Under the pieces are notes generated by a model. It was not told where the DNA came from and made no database searches. It worked only from the letters and a program-made list of their open reading frames with translations. From Artocarpus heterophyllus (lineage: Eukaryota > Streptophyta > Magnoliopsida > Rosales > Moraceae), in assembly GCA_025403435.1 (NCBI GenBank), contig CM046349.1:23497854-23561853 (forward strand): a stretch of DNA of 64,000 nt, read 5' to 3'. This document shows, one piece after another, positions 32,249 to 44,245 of this stretch. Every line of letters begins with the position of its first letter. Positions within the stretch are counted from its first letter, which is position 1. Position numbers and translations under genes: made by a program.

Positions 32249-33069
32249 AGAAAATCCTTCTCATTCAAGTTAGGAGCCATGTTAGGAGCTGCACAAATCC
32301 TTCTCATTCAACGAGTTTGCGACGTGCCACATAATTGGAGCCACGACATAGGCCCAAGTCAATCTCAAGAGAGCCTAGTCACGATGATTAAGGTTCTAGA
32401 AGATTCACATTGATGATGTGCATGATTCTAGTAAATTGTGGGGCAGATTTATAATTTCGAGAAACCTTCCTATTTTGGATCGACATGTGGGTGCCATGTC
32501 ATCATGTTTGAGCCTCATCATCAATTTATTTTCCTGGTGTAATTTCTGTATTTTTTTAGTTATCAAATTTGCTTTTGTTAGGCATAAAACAAACCTAATA
32601 TTTTCCCTTTCTCTAGATTAGGTTAGGCGCATTTTAAAGGATAAGATTAGCAACTTTCCTTTTGTGTTATTTTAGGGCTTAATTTCGCATGGGAAAGAGC
32701 CAATTAAGGGATTTTCTACGTCAACCTTCGCTTAGGGATTCTTTTGGGCTGAAAATCATTCCCATATAATTGTAAACACTTTGTTATTTTGAATTAATGA
32801 ATCAGATCAATATTCACAAATTTGTGAGGCTTTTCTTGCGTTCTTCTTATTTTCTTGAGAAGACTCTTTGAACTTATCAAGATTAATCTCATGGCATTCA
32901 ACAAACTGACTTATCATCTAGGGTTTTTAAGTGTTCTTGAAATTCTAGGTATGGCGTCTACCTATTTGTGGTTCTTGGTTCGTGTCTCACTAAATTGCGG
33001 GTCAAGGCTCAACAAACGTGTGTCTTAGGGGATTAAGGGTTCGAATTCTAGATTTGGTGTCGGGTCTAG
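32249..33069 (+). mobile_element. Inverted family D LTR fragment, left part
   Basis: Plus-strand D LTR with a scrambled start: ATCCTTCTCATTCAA occurs twice (about 32256 and 32310) around a shuffled GTTAGGAGC piece. From about 32316 it is colinear with D1. It is interrupted at GGGTCTAG by A5 and continues for only 16 bp at 39818-39833 before A6. Confidence 0.85.
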
Positions 33070-33818
33070 TGATGAGGACATCATTAGCACAAGCAAGAGC
33101 ACGTGGGAGACATATTCAGATCCAATTCAAGTTCCCATTGGTCCGGTTACGAGAGCTCGTGCGAAGAAGTTTAAAGAAACGCTTATTGGGCTGATTCAAA
33201 CAACTTGGGCTCAAGCCATTGCATGGAGGCCCATTGAGGGAATTGCATGCGACAACCAGACCAACAAATGCGTTATTCAAGCTCTAGAAGGGATAGAGTA
33301 ATTTCTATTTCAGTTACTTTCCTGTTTTGAGGCTACACATGGCGAGAAGAATCAGCTTATGACCTTTTAATGTCTAGTTTCCTTTTTGCGTTTGTTTTAT
33401 TTCTATTATTGTAAGGCTTTTAAGCCATTATGGGAACTTTCCTTATTTGCTTTAGATTTGACATTTGGTAATTGATTTGCCTGAAATTCCATGGGCAATT
33501 AGGAGCTGAAAATTTGCATAGGGGAACCCCTATATATTGTAACGAATTTCATTCAATGGAATACAAGTTTTAACACACAATTTGAGGTTTAATTCTCTTT
33601 GGTTCCTAAACGAACTATTCAAACTTATCGAAAAATTCCGTGGCGTTCAGAGACTTATCAATCAGTCCATCCATAGCTGATTGTGGCGTCTTCACATACC
33701 AAGGTTCGTGCTTCTTGTTAGGCATCGGGTCGCGGTTCCATCCAAAACCGGTTAGAAATTTGATCTTGGAAACCAATTTTGGTTAGGGTCGCGTCAGTTC
33801 TTGGCAGGGTTCATATCA
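33070..33818 (+). mobile_element. 5' LTR of A5
   Basis: 749 bp, TGATGAGGACATC start, ending GGTTCATATCA. It has one copy of the 51-bp repeat, unlike its partner 3' LTR, which has two. Confidence 0.95.
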
Positions 33819-34465
33819 TTTGGTCATCAGAGCGAGGTTCTAATCAGGTTTTGCTTATCCGTTCTCTTAATCTATGTTTGTTTCAGTTATTCGTGAGCTT
33901 TGATTTCTGTTATCAAAGTCGATTAAAAAAAAAAGATCCAAAAAGAAAAGAAAGAAAAGAAAAAAATAAAAAAGAAAAAAAAAAGGAAAAGAAGAAAAAC
34001 AAGAGGATCCGAAAAAAAAAAAAAAAAAAAAAAAAAGGTCTGGAAACCTTCCTTAATTTTTTTTTTCAAATTCTTGTTATTCATCAATTAAGGAATCCGA
34101 AATTGAATTCCTTGCATAGACCAAAAATTTTTGCTCAAATTTTGTTCCTTTTTGGGTGTGTTTTCTGAAAGCTTAAATTATCTATTCCTGTAATAGTCTT
34201 GTTTCTAATCTGAGCCTCCTTGGTAATCTATTTGTGAATTGTCAAGGAAATTTTTGATATTGATTTGACTAGTTTTATAGGAACTGAGTGAGAATTAACG
34301 AGTGGAAAAGGCATAGAGGCGAGAGCATTAGAGTGGACAAAAGCCGAAAGTATTGAGTGTAAACACGAGTGAAATTGAGTGAACCATTTCATGAGTGAAA
34401 CATGTAAGGGAGTGTGGTAAGGTCCTTTGCATTGTTTCTTATTTTATTTTGCAAAAAAAAAAAAA
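33819..34465 (+). other. A5 PBS and leader
   Basis: PBS at 33821-33833, purine-rich block at 33920-34040, and the pre-gag segment GGTAAGGTCCTTTGCATTG...TTTTGCAAAA that is missing from A2 and A4. The A run directly precedes the gag ATG. Confidence 0.8.
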
Positions 34466-37400
34466 ATGTCAAACAACATCAAGAACACTATTGAGGGTAC
34501 CTCGGGTGCAGCAGACCCAAAACTTCTTATGGAAGCGATGATGGGGGAGATGAGGCGATTGTTGAGGGGAGAGTTAGGACAGCTTCATGAGAGGATAGAC
34601 CGGATAGAAAACGCACATGTGGAACAGCCACAACATATTCCTCATGCGCGTAGGCGAGAAAGGGTTCCGGTTAGAGGAGAGGTTGATGACTACTACAAGA
34701 TTGATGGGGAAGAGTTTGACGAAGGAGAAGATTCAGCGGGTAGTCCCTGAAGATTTGGACGGGATAGAGGAGTTAGGAACCGGGAAGATGATAGTTTGAG
34801 AGGCATAAAAATGAAGATACCATCATTTCAAGGAAAATCCAATCCAGAAGCGTACCTAGAATGGGAGAAGAAAATGGAGTTCATCTTTGACTGCCACTAC
34901 TATTCCGAGGCGAAGAAGGTAAAATTGGCTGTAATTGAATTTTCTGATTATGTTATTACTTGGTGGGATCAGCTTGTTATAAACAGGAGACGAAATAGAG
35001 AGCGACCTATATGAGTCATGTGAAGATATGAAGACCGTGATGAGGAAATGATTTGTACCAACTTACTACTACCGGGAGTTGTATAACAAACTACAAAATC
35101 TTAAGCAAGGCAACCGGAGTGTAGAGGAGTACTATAAGGAGATGGAGGTTATGATGATTCGGGCTAATATAGAGGAGGATCGGGAGGCTACAATGGCAAG
35201 GTTTTTGACCTGCTTGAACCGAGATATTCACAATGCCGTTGAGTTACAACATTATGTGGAGTTGGAGGACATGTGCACATGGCTATTAAAATCAAGAATC
35301 AACTTATGAGGAGGGGCAGTAACACACGTCCTAGCCAAAACCTGAGTACATCCGCTTGGAAAATGAACCAATGGAAGAAGGATGAGAAGCAACCCAACAC
35401 CAAGCCAAAGACCGAGCAAAAACAAGAGGTGGCCAGCCATGGGAATCAAGGTAAATCCGATTCTTCCACTACTCGGAATCGTGATATTAAATGTTTTAAA
35501 TGTCAAGGCAAGGGTCACATAGCAAGCCAATGTTCGAACAAACGAGTTATGGTGATGCAGGACAATGGAGAGATTGAAACCGAGGAGGATTCGGACAATG
35601 ATTCTATGCCTTCATTAGAGGATGCCGATGATGAGGAGTGCGCTGTCCAAGGAGAATTGTTGGTTACAAGGAGAGCTTTAAGTGTGCAAGCCAAAGAAGA
35701 AGATGAAGAGGTGCAATGGGAAAACATCTTCCACACTAGGTGCCACGTCCAAAATGAGATATGTAGTGTGATTATTGATGGTGGGAGTTGTACTAATGTT
35801 GCTAGCACAACCATGGTAGAGAAGTTAGGGCTGCCAACAATTAAGCATCCTCGACCATATAAATTGCAATGGTTAAATGATACTGGTGAGGTAAAGGTGC
35901 ATAAGCAAGTGTTAGTTTCTTTTCGCATTGGAAGATATGAAGATGAAGTTTTGTGCGATGTGGTTCCGATGCAAGCTGGGCACTTGTTATTAGGCAGACC
36001 ATGGCAATTTGATCGGCGAGTTAAACATGATGGTTTCACCAACAAGTACTCATTTGTTCACAATCAAAAAACGATCACTCTTGTTCCGTTAACACCAAAA
36101 CAGGTCTATGAAGACCAAGTGAGCTTACAGAGAGAAAGTGGTAAAAAAATGACGAGCGGAGAAAAATCAAGAGCGCAAGTGTAGAGAGAGAGTTCGGCCA
36201 GTTAGAGAAAAATGGAAGAGATGGCCGAGAAAAAGGAGAGAACATTGAGAGAGCCAGTACAAAAGAAGATTTGGCCAATGAGGTAAAAATAGAGAGAAAA
36301 ACAAACTTTTATGCAAGAGAGAGTGATGCGAGAAGAGCTTTGCTTTCTAATCAACCGATGATTTTACTCATGTACAAGGAGGTGTTATTAAACACTAACC
36401 ATCTTGATTCCACCTTGCATAGTTATGTTGCTTCTCTTTTGCAGGAATATGAGGATATCTTTCCCAAGGAAACACTGCAAGGTTTACCTCCAATCCGCAG
36501 GATTGAACATCAAATCGACTTCATACCTGGAGCTACAATCCCAAACTGAGCAGCCTATAGGAGTAATCCCAAGGAGACAAAGGAACTCCAACGGCAGGTA
36601 AGTGATTTGATGGAGAAGGGACACGTGAGAGAAAGCATGAGCCCATGTGCCGTACCGGTTTTACTTGTGCCTAAGAAAGATGGGACTTGGAGGATGTGCG
36701 TTGATTGTCAAGCCATCAACAACATCACGGTAAAGTATCGACATCCCATTCCTCGCTTGGATGACATGTTAGATGAATTGCATGGTGCTTGTGTGTTTTC
36801 TAAAATTGATCTGAAGAGTGGATATCATCAAATTTGCATGAAAGAGGGAGACGAGTGGAAGAGGACTTTCAAAACAAAACAAGGCATGTATGAGTGGTTG
36901 GTAATGCCTTTCGGTTTAACCAATGCGCCTAGCACATTTATGCGTTTAATGAACCATGTTTTGCGAGCTTTTCTTGGGAAATTTGTCGTTGTTTATTTTG
37001 ATGATAGCCTTATCTATAGCAGCAATTTGGATGATCATATTGAACATTTGAAACTTGTTTTAGATGTTTTACGGAAGGAAAAGTTGTATGCTAACCTCAA
37101 GAAGTGTACCTTTTGTACAAATAAGCTTGTGTCTCTAGGTTTTGTTGTTAGTGGTCAAGGTATACAGGTTGATGAAGAAAAGGTGCGAGCCATCCAGGAG
37201 TGGCCGAGTCCAACTAGTGTGGGAAAATGTATAGAGTTTTCATGGACTTGCTAGTTTCTACCAGCGGTTTGTGAAAGATTTCAGTACTATAGCCGCACCA
37301 CTGACTGAAGTGATCAAGAAGAACGTTGGGTTTAGATGGGAAGAAGAGCAAGAAAAGGCATTTCAGCTACTCAAGGAGAAGTTGACAAATGCTCCATTGT

Positions 37401-39253
37401 TATCTTTACCTAATTTTTCCAAAACTTTTGAGATTGAAAGTGATGCTTCAGGTGTTGGAATTGGTGCTGTTTTAATGCAGGAAGGGCGACCAGTAGCATA
37501 TTTCAGTGAGAAACTGAATGGGGCAACTCTTAATTACCCAACTTATGATAAAGAGATGTATGCATTGGTTCGGGCATTAGAGACATGGTAGCACTACCTA
37601 TGGCCTAAGGAGTTTGTGATTCACACCGATCATGAGTCCCTGAAACACTTGAAGGGTCAACACAAGCTGAACAAGAGGCATGCTCGTTGGGTAGAATTAA
37701 TAGAGACGTTTCCATATGTCATTCGCTACAAGCAAGGTAAGGAAAACGTCATTGCCGATGCACTTTCTTGCAGGTATGTCTTAATCTCAACTTTTAATGC
37801 TGAACTACTAGGTTTTGAACACATTAAAGAGTTATATGCTGATGAGCATGACTTTAGTACTGAGTATCAAGCTTGTGAGAGATTTGCTAGTGATAAGTAC
37901 TTTAGGCATGAGGGATACTTCTTTCGGGAGAATAAATTATGTGTGCCTAATTGTTCATTAAGAGATTTGCTAGTGAGGGAATCCCATGGGGGAGGATTGA
38001 TGGGACATTTTGGAGTAATGAAGACTTTAGCTATGTTGCAGGAACACTTCTATTGGCCACATATGAAACGAGATGTTGAGAGGCTTTGTGGTAGATTTGT
38101 AACTTGTAGGCAGACTAAATCAAGAGTGCAGCCCCATGGTTTGTACACCCCTTTACCAATACCTAGTGAACCTTGGATTGAGATTTCGATGGATTTTGTG
38201 TTAGGATTGCCTAGGTCTAAACGGGGAAGAGACTCGATATTTGTGGTTCCATGCCACAAGACAGATGATGCTTCCAATGTTGCTGATTTGTTCTTTAGGG
38301 AAATTGTGAGACTTCATGGTATGCCTAGGACAATTGTTTCTGATAGGGACACCAAGTTCTTAAGCTACTTTTGGAAGACTTTGTGGGCTAAGCTAGGGAC
38401 TAAACTATTGTTTTCAACTACTTGTCACCCACAAACCGATGGTCAAACAGAAGTTGTGAATAGAACCTTGTCTACTTCGTTGCGGGCTGTCATTAAAAAG
38501 AACATCAAAACGTGGGAGGAGTGTTTACCACATGTTGAGTTTGCTTATAATCGATCTGTTCACTTTGCTACTCAATTTTCACCATTTGAAATTGTTTATG
38601 GTTTTAATCCTTTAACTCCTTTCGATTTAATGCCATTACCTTTGTCTGGGCGTGTGAATGTAGATGGAAAAAGAAAAGCTGACCTTGTTAAGCAGATGCA
38701 CAAGAAAGCAAGACTCAACATCGAGTGAAGGACTAAACAATATGCTGAACAAGCCAACAAAGGGCGTCACAAGCTCGTCTTCGAGCCCGGCGATTGGGTG
38801 TGGTTGGACTTACGCAAGGAACGATTTCTGAAACAAAGGAAATCCAAGCTATTGCCTAGAGAGGACGGTCCTTTTGAAATTCTCGAAAGGATCAACGATA
38901 ATGCGTACAAGCTAGACTTGCCAGGTGAGTATGGTGTAAGTGCCTCCTTTAATGTTTCTAATCTAAGTCCTTTTGATGCAGGCGACGATTTGAGGACAAA
39001 TCCCTCTCAAGAGGACGCGAATGATAAGGACATCATTAGCACATGCAAGAGCATGTGGGTGACATATTCAGATCCAATTCAAGTTCCCATTGGTCCGGTT
39101 ATGCGAGCTCGTACGAAGAAGTTTAAAGAAACGCTTTTTGGGCTGATTCAAGCAACTTGGGCTCAAGCCATTGCGTGGAGGCCCATTGAGGGAATTGCAT
39201 GCAACAACCTGACCAACAAATGCGTGATTCAAGCTCTAGAAGGGATCGAGTAA
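34466..39253 (+). pseudogene. A5 gag-pol pseudogene
   Basis: Same domain order as A4: gag (ATG at 34466), CCHC near 35490-35532, DGGS protease near 35770, RT with YFDD at 36994-37005, RNase H about 37430-37780, integrase 37990-38720, and the LTR-encoded tail. Lesions include TGA near 34748, an extra base near 35010, a stop near 35048, a lost base near 35272, TAG near 36182, TGA near 36547, a frameshift near 37226, TAG near 37589 and TGA near 38726. A 33-bp in-frame deletion at 38248/38249 removes 11 residues ([11 protein letters not shown]) of the integrase core. Much older than A4. Confidence 0.93.
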
Positions 39254-39812
39254 TTTCCATTTCCGTTACTTTCCTGTTTTGAGGTGACACATGGCGAGAA
39301 GAATCAGCTTATGACCTTTTATTGTCTAGTTTCCTTTTTGAATTTGTTTTATTTCTATTATTGTAAGGCTTTTAAGCCATTATGGGAACTTTCCTTATTT
39401 GCTTTAGATTTGACATTTGGTAATTGATTTGCCCGAAATTCCATTGGCAATTAGGAGCTGAAAATTCGCGTAGGGGAACCCCTATATATTGTAATGAATT
39501 TCATTCAATGGAATACAGGTTTAAACACACAATTTGAGGTTTAATTCTCTTTGGTTCCTAAACGAACTTATCGGAAAATTCCGTGGCATTCATAGACTTA
39601 TCAATCAGTCCATCCATAGCTGATTGTGGCGTCCTCACATACCAAGACTTATCAATCAGTCCATCCTTAGCTGATTGTGGCGTCCTCACATGCCAAGGTT
39701 CGTGCTTCTTGTTAGGCATCGGGTCGTGGTTCTATCCAAAACCGGTTAGGAATTTGATCTTGCAAACCAATTTTGGTTAGGGTCGCTTCAGTTCTTGGCG
39801 GGGTTCATATCA
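39022..39812 (+). mobile_element. 3' LTR of A5
   Basis: 791 bp, start TGATAAGGACATC, two copies of the 51-bp repeat, ending GGTTCATATCA. It encodes the pol tail to the stop ending at 39253. Confidence 0.95.
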
Positions 39813-39817
39813 TCTAG

Positions 39818-39833
39818 TCGCGTTAGTCGGCGG
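39818..39833 (+). mobile_element. Inverted family D LTR fragment, right part
   Basis: TCGCGTTAGTCGGCGG continues the D LTR interrupted at 33069. The final GGTTCATATCA of the LTR is missing because A6 begins here. Confidence 0.85.
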
Positions 39834-40663
39834 TGATGAGGACATCATTAGCACTAGCAAGAGCACGTGGGATGAGATATATTCAAATCCAATTCAAGTT
39901 CCCATTGGTCAGGTTACGAGAGCTCGTGCGAAGAAGTTCAAAGAAGTGCTTATTGGGCTGATTCAAGCAACTTGGACTCAAGCTATTGCATGGAGGCCCA
40001 TTAAGGGAATTGCATGTGACATCCAAACCAACAACAAATGCCTGATTCAAGTTCTAGAAGGGACCAAGTAATCGTGTTTGCAGAATCAACAAGTGATTAG
40101 CACCATATGGCTGCAAATAACAAGCTACTTTCTGTTTCAGTTACTTTCCCGTTTTGAAGCGACAAGTGGCAAGAAGAATAAGCTATTTACCTCTTTATTG
40201 TCTAGTTTCTTTTTCTTTTAGAAACATGTGTTTGTTTTATTTTTATGATTGTAAGGCTTTTAAGCCATTAAGGGGACTTACCTTATTTGCTTTAGATTAG
40301 ACTTTTATTTTTGAAATCTATTTGCCTGAAATTCCTGGGCAATTAGGAACTAAAATTCGCAAAGGGGAAACCACTATATATTTTAACAAATTTCATTCAA
40401 TGGAGATCAGTTTTTAACACATAATTTGAGGTTTAATTCTCTTCGGTTCTTAGACAAACTATTCGAACTTATCAAAAAATTCCATGGCATTCATAGACTC
40501 ATCAATCAGTCCATCCACAGCTGATTGTGGCGTCCTCACATACCAAGGTTCGTGCTTCTTGTTAGGCATCGGGTCCTGGTTCCATTCAAAACCAATTAGG
40601 AATTTTGACCTTGGAGACCAATTTTGGTTAGGGTCGTGTCAGTTCTTGGTGGGGTTCGTATCA
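39834..40663 (+). mobile_element. 5' LTR of A6 with ~60-bp insertion
   Basis: 830 bp. Right after the pol-tail stop, ~60 bp (about 40073-40132, beginning TCGTGTTTGCAGAATC) is present that I see in no other LTR of the window. One copy of the 51-bp repeat. Confidence 0.9.
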
Positions 40664-41295
40664 TTTGGTTATCAAAGCGAGGTTCTAATCAGGTTTTACT
40701 TATCTGTTCCCTTAGTTTATGTTTGTTTCAGAGTCTTGATTTCCATTGTCAAAGTCGGGTTAAAAAAAAATTAGTCGAATTTAGAGTCTTCAAAAAAAAA
40801 AAAGATCTGAAAAGAAAAGAAAGAAAAAAAAGAACAAGGAAAAGATGAAAAACAAGAGGAGTCGAATTTAGAGTCCGGGAACCATCCTTAATTTTTTTTT
40901 ATTCTTGTTATTCATAGTTTAAGGAACTCAAATTTGAATTCCCTGCAAAGGCCAAAAATTTTTGCTCGAATTTTATTCCTTTTGGGTGTGATTTTCCGCA
41001 AGCCTAAATTATCTGTGTCTGTTATATTCTTGTTTCTAATATGAGCCTCCTTGGTAATCTATTTGTGAATTGTCAAGAAAATTTTGATATTGATTTGACT
41101 AGTTTTATAGGAACTGAGTGAGAATTAACGAGTGGAAAAAGGCAAAGAGGCAAAAACATTAGAGTGGACAAAAGCCGAAAGTATTGAGTGCAAACACGAG
41201 TGAAATTGAGTGCACCATTTCACAAGTGAAACACATAAGGGAGTGTGGTAAGGTCCTTTGCATTGTTTCTTACTTTGTTTTGCAAAAGAAAAAAA
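40664..41295 (+). other. A6 PBS and leader
   Basis: PBS at 40666-40678 with T as the extra base after TGGT and one further mismatch. The purine-rich block is at 40790-40860. The segment GGTAAGGTCCTTTGCATTG...TTTTGCAAAAG precedes gag. Confidence 0.75.
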
Positions 41296-42290
41296 ATGTC
41301 AAACAACAGCAAGAACACTATTGAGGGTACCTCTAGTGCAACAGATCCAAAACTCCTTATGGAAGCGATGATAGGGGAGATGAGGCGATTGTTAAGGGGA
41401 GAGTCAGGACAGCTTCATGAGAGGATAGACCGGATAGAAAACGCACGTGTGGAACAGCCACAACATGTTCCTCATGTGCATAGGTGGGAAAGGGTTCCGT
41501 TAGAGGAGAGGCTGATGACTACTACGGGATTGATGGGGAAGAGTTTGACGAAGGAGAAGATTCAGCAGGTAGCCACCAGAGATTTGGACGAGGGTAGAGG
41601 AGTTAGGAACCGGGAAAATGATAGTTTGTGAGGCATAAAATGAAGATACCATCATTTCAAGGCAAATCCAATCCAAAAGCATACCTAGAATGGGAGAAGA
41701 AAATGGAGTTCGTCTTTGACTGCCACAACTATTCTGAGACAAAGAAGGTAAAACTGGCTGTAATTGAATTTTCTGATTATGCTATTACCTGGTGGGATCA
41801 GCTTGTTATAAGTAGGAGATGAAATAGAGAGCGACCTATTCAGTCAAGGGTTGAGATGAAGACCGTGATGAGGAAGCGATTTGTTCCGACTTACTACTAT
41901 TGGGAGTTGTACAACAAACTACAAAATCTTAAGCAGGGCAACCAGAGTGTATGGGAGGAGTACTATAAGGAGATAGAGGTTATGATGATTCGGGCAAATA
42001 TAGAGGAGGATCGGGAGGCTACAATGGCAAGGTTTTTGACGGGCTTGAACTGAGATATTCACAATGCCGTTGAGTTACAACATTATTTGGAGTTGGAGGA
42101 CCTGGTGCACATGGCTATCAAAATTGAGAATCAACTTATGAGGAGGGGCAGTAACACACATCCCTGCCAAAACCCAAGTACATCCGCTTGGAAAATGAAC
42201 CAATGGAAAAAGGATGAGAAGCAACCCAACACCAAGCCAAAGACCGAGCAAAAACAAGAGGTGGCCCGCCATGGGAATCAAGGTAAATTC
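41296..42290 (+). pseudogene. A6 gag pseudogene, truncated
   Basis: Gag from ATG 41296 (MSNNSKNT) to just before the CCHC knuckle. Frameshifts occur near 41500, near 41640 (a base lost after GGCATAAA) and near 41950; stops are near 41631, 41822 and 42053. The coding sequence ends at VARHGNQGKF, where the minus-strand D LTR begins. Confidence 0.88.
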
Positions 42291-42861
42291 GAAGGCTAAC
42301 TTAGAAAATCCCTTAATTGGTGCTTTCCTATGCGAAATTAAGCCCTAAAATCAGACTTTGCTAATTGTAATAACACAAAAGGAAAGTAACTAATCTTATC
42401 CCTTAAAATGCACCTAATCTATCCTAGAAAAGGGAAAGTATCTAGGTTTGTCTTCACGCCTAACAAAACCGAATTTGACAACTAAGAAAATACAAAAATT
42501 GCATCAGAAAAATAAATTGATGACGAGGCTCAAACTTGATGACATGGCACCACGTGTCGATCCAAAATAGGAAGGTTTCCTGACATTATGAATTTGGAAA
42601 ATTGGCCCCACAATTTACTTGAATCGTGCATATCATCAATGTGAATCTTCTAGAACCTTAATCATCATGACTAGGCTCTCTTGAGATTAACTTGGGCCTA
42701 TGCCGGGCCTCCAGTTATGTGACACGTCGCAAACTTGTTGAATGAGCCCATTCAATGCTTCCTTGAATCACTTGGCCTTAGATCTCGTGATTGGACCACT
42801 TGAACGGCTTAAGGGATCACAAACATGGCTCCTAACTTGTGCAGCTCGATTGCTTGCATCA
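42291..42861 (-). mobile_element. 5' LTR of D2, distal part
   Basis: 571 bp of family D LTR ending at CTTGCATCA, the LTR start on the minus strand, followed by the ATAAC duplication. The proximal ~370 bp were lost at the junction with A6. Confidence 0.88.
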
Positions 42862-43447
42862 ATAACACAAATGAAGAGGTTCAACCACCCATTGGACCGA
42901 ATCTACGAATGCAAGCATTCATAGGGGAGATGAGATGGATGTAAAGGAGGGAGTTAGATCAAATCCATGAGAGATTGGATAGGGTAGAAGAGGGCAACCA
43001 CTAATTGCTCCAAATGCCCTAAGGAGGAATAGGTTGTACCAACGGGAAGTTGAAGGTTTGGATGAATTTGAAGGGGACAGGTTAGAGGAGGAGTTTGATA
43101 GGATGTTAGTGGGCAACTATACGAGATTTGGTCAGGATAGAGAAGCTAGGGACTGGGTAGACAACAACTTGGAAAATATCAAGATGTAAATTCTGACGTT
43201 TCAAGGGAAGAGTGATCCCGAAGCATACCTTGAGTGGGAAAAGAAGATGGAGCAGGTTTTTGATTGTCACAACTACTCTGAATTAAAGAAGGTAAAACTT
43301 GTTGCCATTGAGTTTACTGATTGTGCTATTGTGTGGTGGGATCAGTTGTGCATCAATAGGATGCGGAACAAAGATTGCCTTATTGAAACTTGGGATAAGG
43401 CAAAGAGAGTGATGATACAACCCTTTGTGCCGAGTCACTACTACCAG
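42862..43447 (+). pseudogene. C1 gag, continued
   Basis: Resumes the gag interrupted at 30834 (ATAACACAAATGAAGAGG) and is colinear with 60044-60630 of C3. It contains the conserved [14 protein letters not shown] and WWDQLCINR stretches, with stops near 42943 and 43188 and a disrupted frame near 43000. It ends at SHYYQ, where a minus-strand family C LTR begins. Confidence 0.88.
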
Positions 43448-44219
43448 TGATGCGAACCACGCTAACCACGTGACGAAACCCAATACCAAATCTGGAATTT
43501 CGAACCCCAAGACCTCTCAAGTTGAGAGCAACAGTGACCCGTTGCTTAGCAAAGCAAAAACCTTGGTATGAAGAAGATGCCACAAACGGTTATGGAAAGT
43601 CTATATGATAAGTCAATTGAATGCCACAAGGTATTCTTGATAAGTTTGGAAAAGTTTCTACAAGAACTCATGAAGAATAACTTTTAATATGAATGAACAT
43701 CAAAACTGAATTGCATTATTTGAATGATGGCCTAATATGGCCGAAAATAACATAGGGTTTATTTTTAAATGTAAAATTCGTAATCTACCCTTAATGAAAG
43801 ATACACCTAAATAAAGCCCTAGGATGGCATTATTTAATTCAAGATTCCTTCCTCCTATTCATGCCTATAATAAAGTCGAAACAAAGATTCTAAATTTTAA
43901 ATTCTAAAACTGAAACTTAAACTAAAATAAGATTACAAAGAATTCAAATCTTGAACAAAGAATTCAAATCTTGCAAGTTGGCCATGCAAGAACTCAACAT
44001 GCATGTACGACTGATTCGATCACTTCCGGCTCTACTTTGATGAGTAAAACTAGCCTTTGTTCACCCTCAGTAGTGAACACACTCTCTTCTTGTTGTAGAA
44101 CTCTCTGGACCAGGTTATTCAGCTCTTCTTTGAATCTTTTAGCTCGAGCCCTCATCACCGGACCAACTGGAACTTGAATCGGATCGTGAAAATTCCTTGC
44201 AGCCTTGATGTCCTCATCA
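43448..44219 (-). mobile_element. 3' LTR of C2 (family C)
   Basis: 772 bp from TGATGCGAACC to GTCCTCATCA on the plus strand. It is inserted against C1 gag in the opposite orientation. Its pol-tail frame ([23 protein letters not shown]) reads outward from about 44219. Confidence 0.9.
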
Positions 44220-44221
44220 TT

Positions 44222-44245
44222 CCCCCCCCCCCCCCCCCCCCCCCC
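44222..44245 (-). repeat. G24 homopolymer replacing the C2 polypurine tract
   Basis: 24 consecutive C on the plus strand (G on the element strand), flanked by CTCTTGAGAAGG on one side and AATGATGAGG on the other, exactly where AGAGGAGGGGAA sits in family A. Only about four G are expected. It shifts the reading frame, adding a run of glycines followed by frameshifted residues. Confidence 0.92.

Larger units (their letters stand above)
33070..39812 (+). mobile_element. A5, full-length but decayed family A element
   Basis: 6743 bp with a 5' LTR at 33070-33818 (749 bp), a 3' LTR at 39022-39812 (791 bp), PBS TGGTCATCAGAGC at 33821-33833 and a decayed PPT. A perfect TCTAG TSD is present (33065-33069 and 39813-39817). 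The LTR length difference of 42 bp equals one extra 51-bp repeat unit in the 3' LTR minus a 9-bp deletion there (AACGAACTTATCGG region, near 39565). Confidence 0.96.
39834..42290 (+). mobile_element. A6, 5' part of a family A element
   Basis: 5' LTR (39834-40663), PBS TGGTTATCAAAGC (40666-40678), leader and most of gag, ending abruptly at about 42290 in a family D LTR. It inserted 16 bp downstream of the A5 site. Pol and the 3' LTR are absent, so no TSD can be scored (left flank GGCGG). Confidence 0.92.
30835..42861 (-). mobile_element. D2, family D element, heavily rearranged and nested
   Basis: Its outer boundaries are supported by a perfect ATAAC TSD (30830-30834 and 42862-42866) in the gag of C1. 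It consists of a left LTR (30835-31773, the 3' LTR on the minus strand), a pol C-terminal fragment (31774-32248), foreign material (an inverted D LTR, A5 and A6) and the distal part of the right LTR (42291-42861). Most of the D2 interior, including gag, protease and RT, has been lost. Confidence 0.85.
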
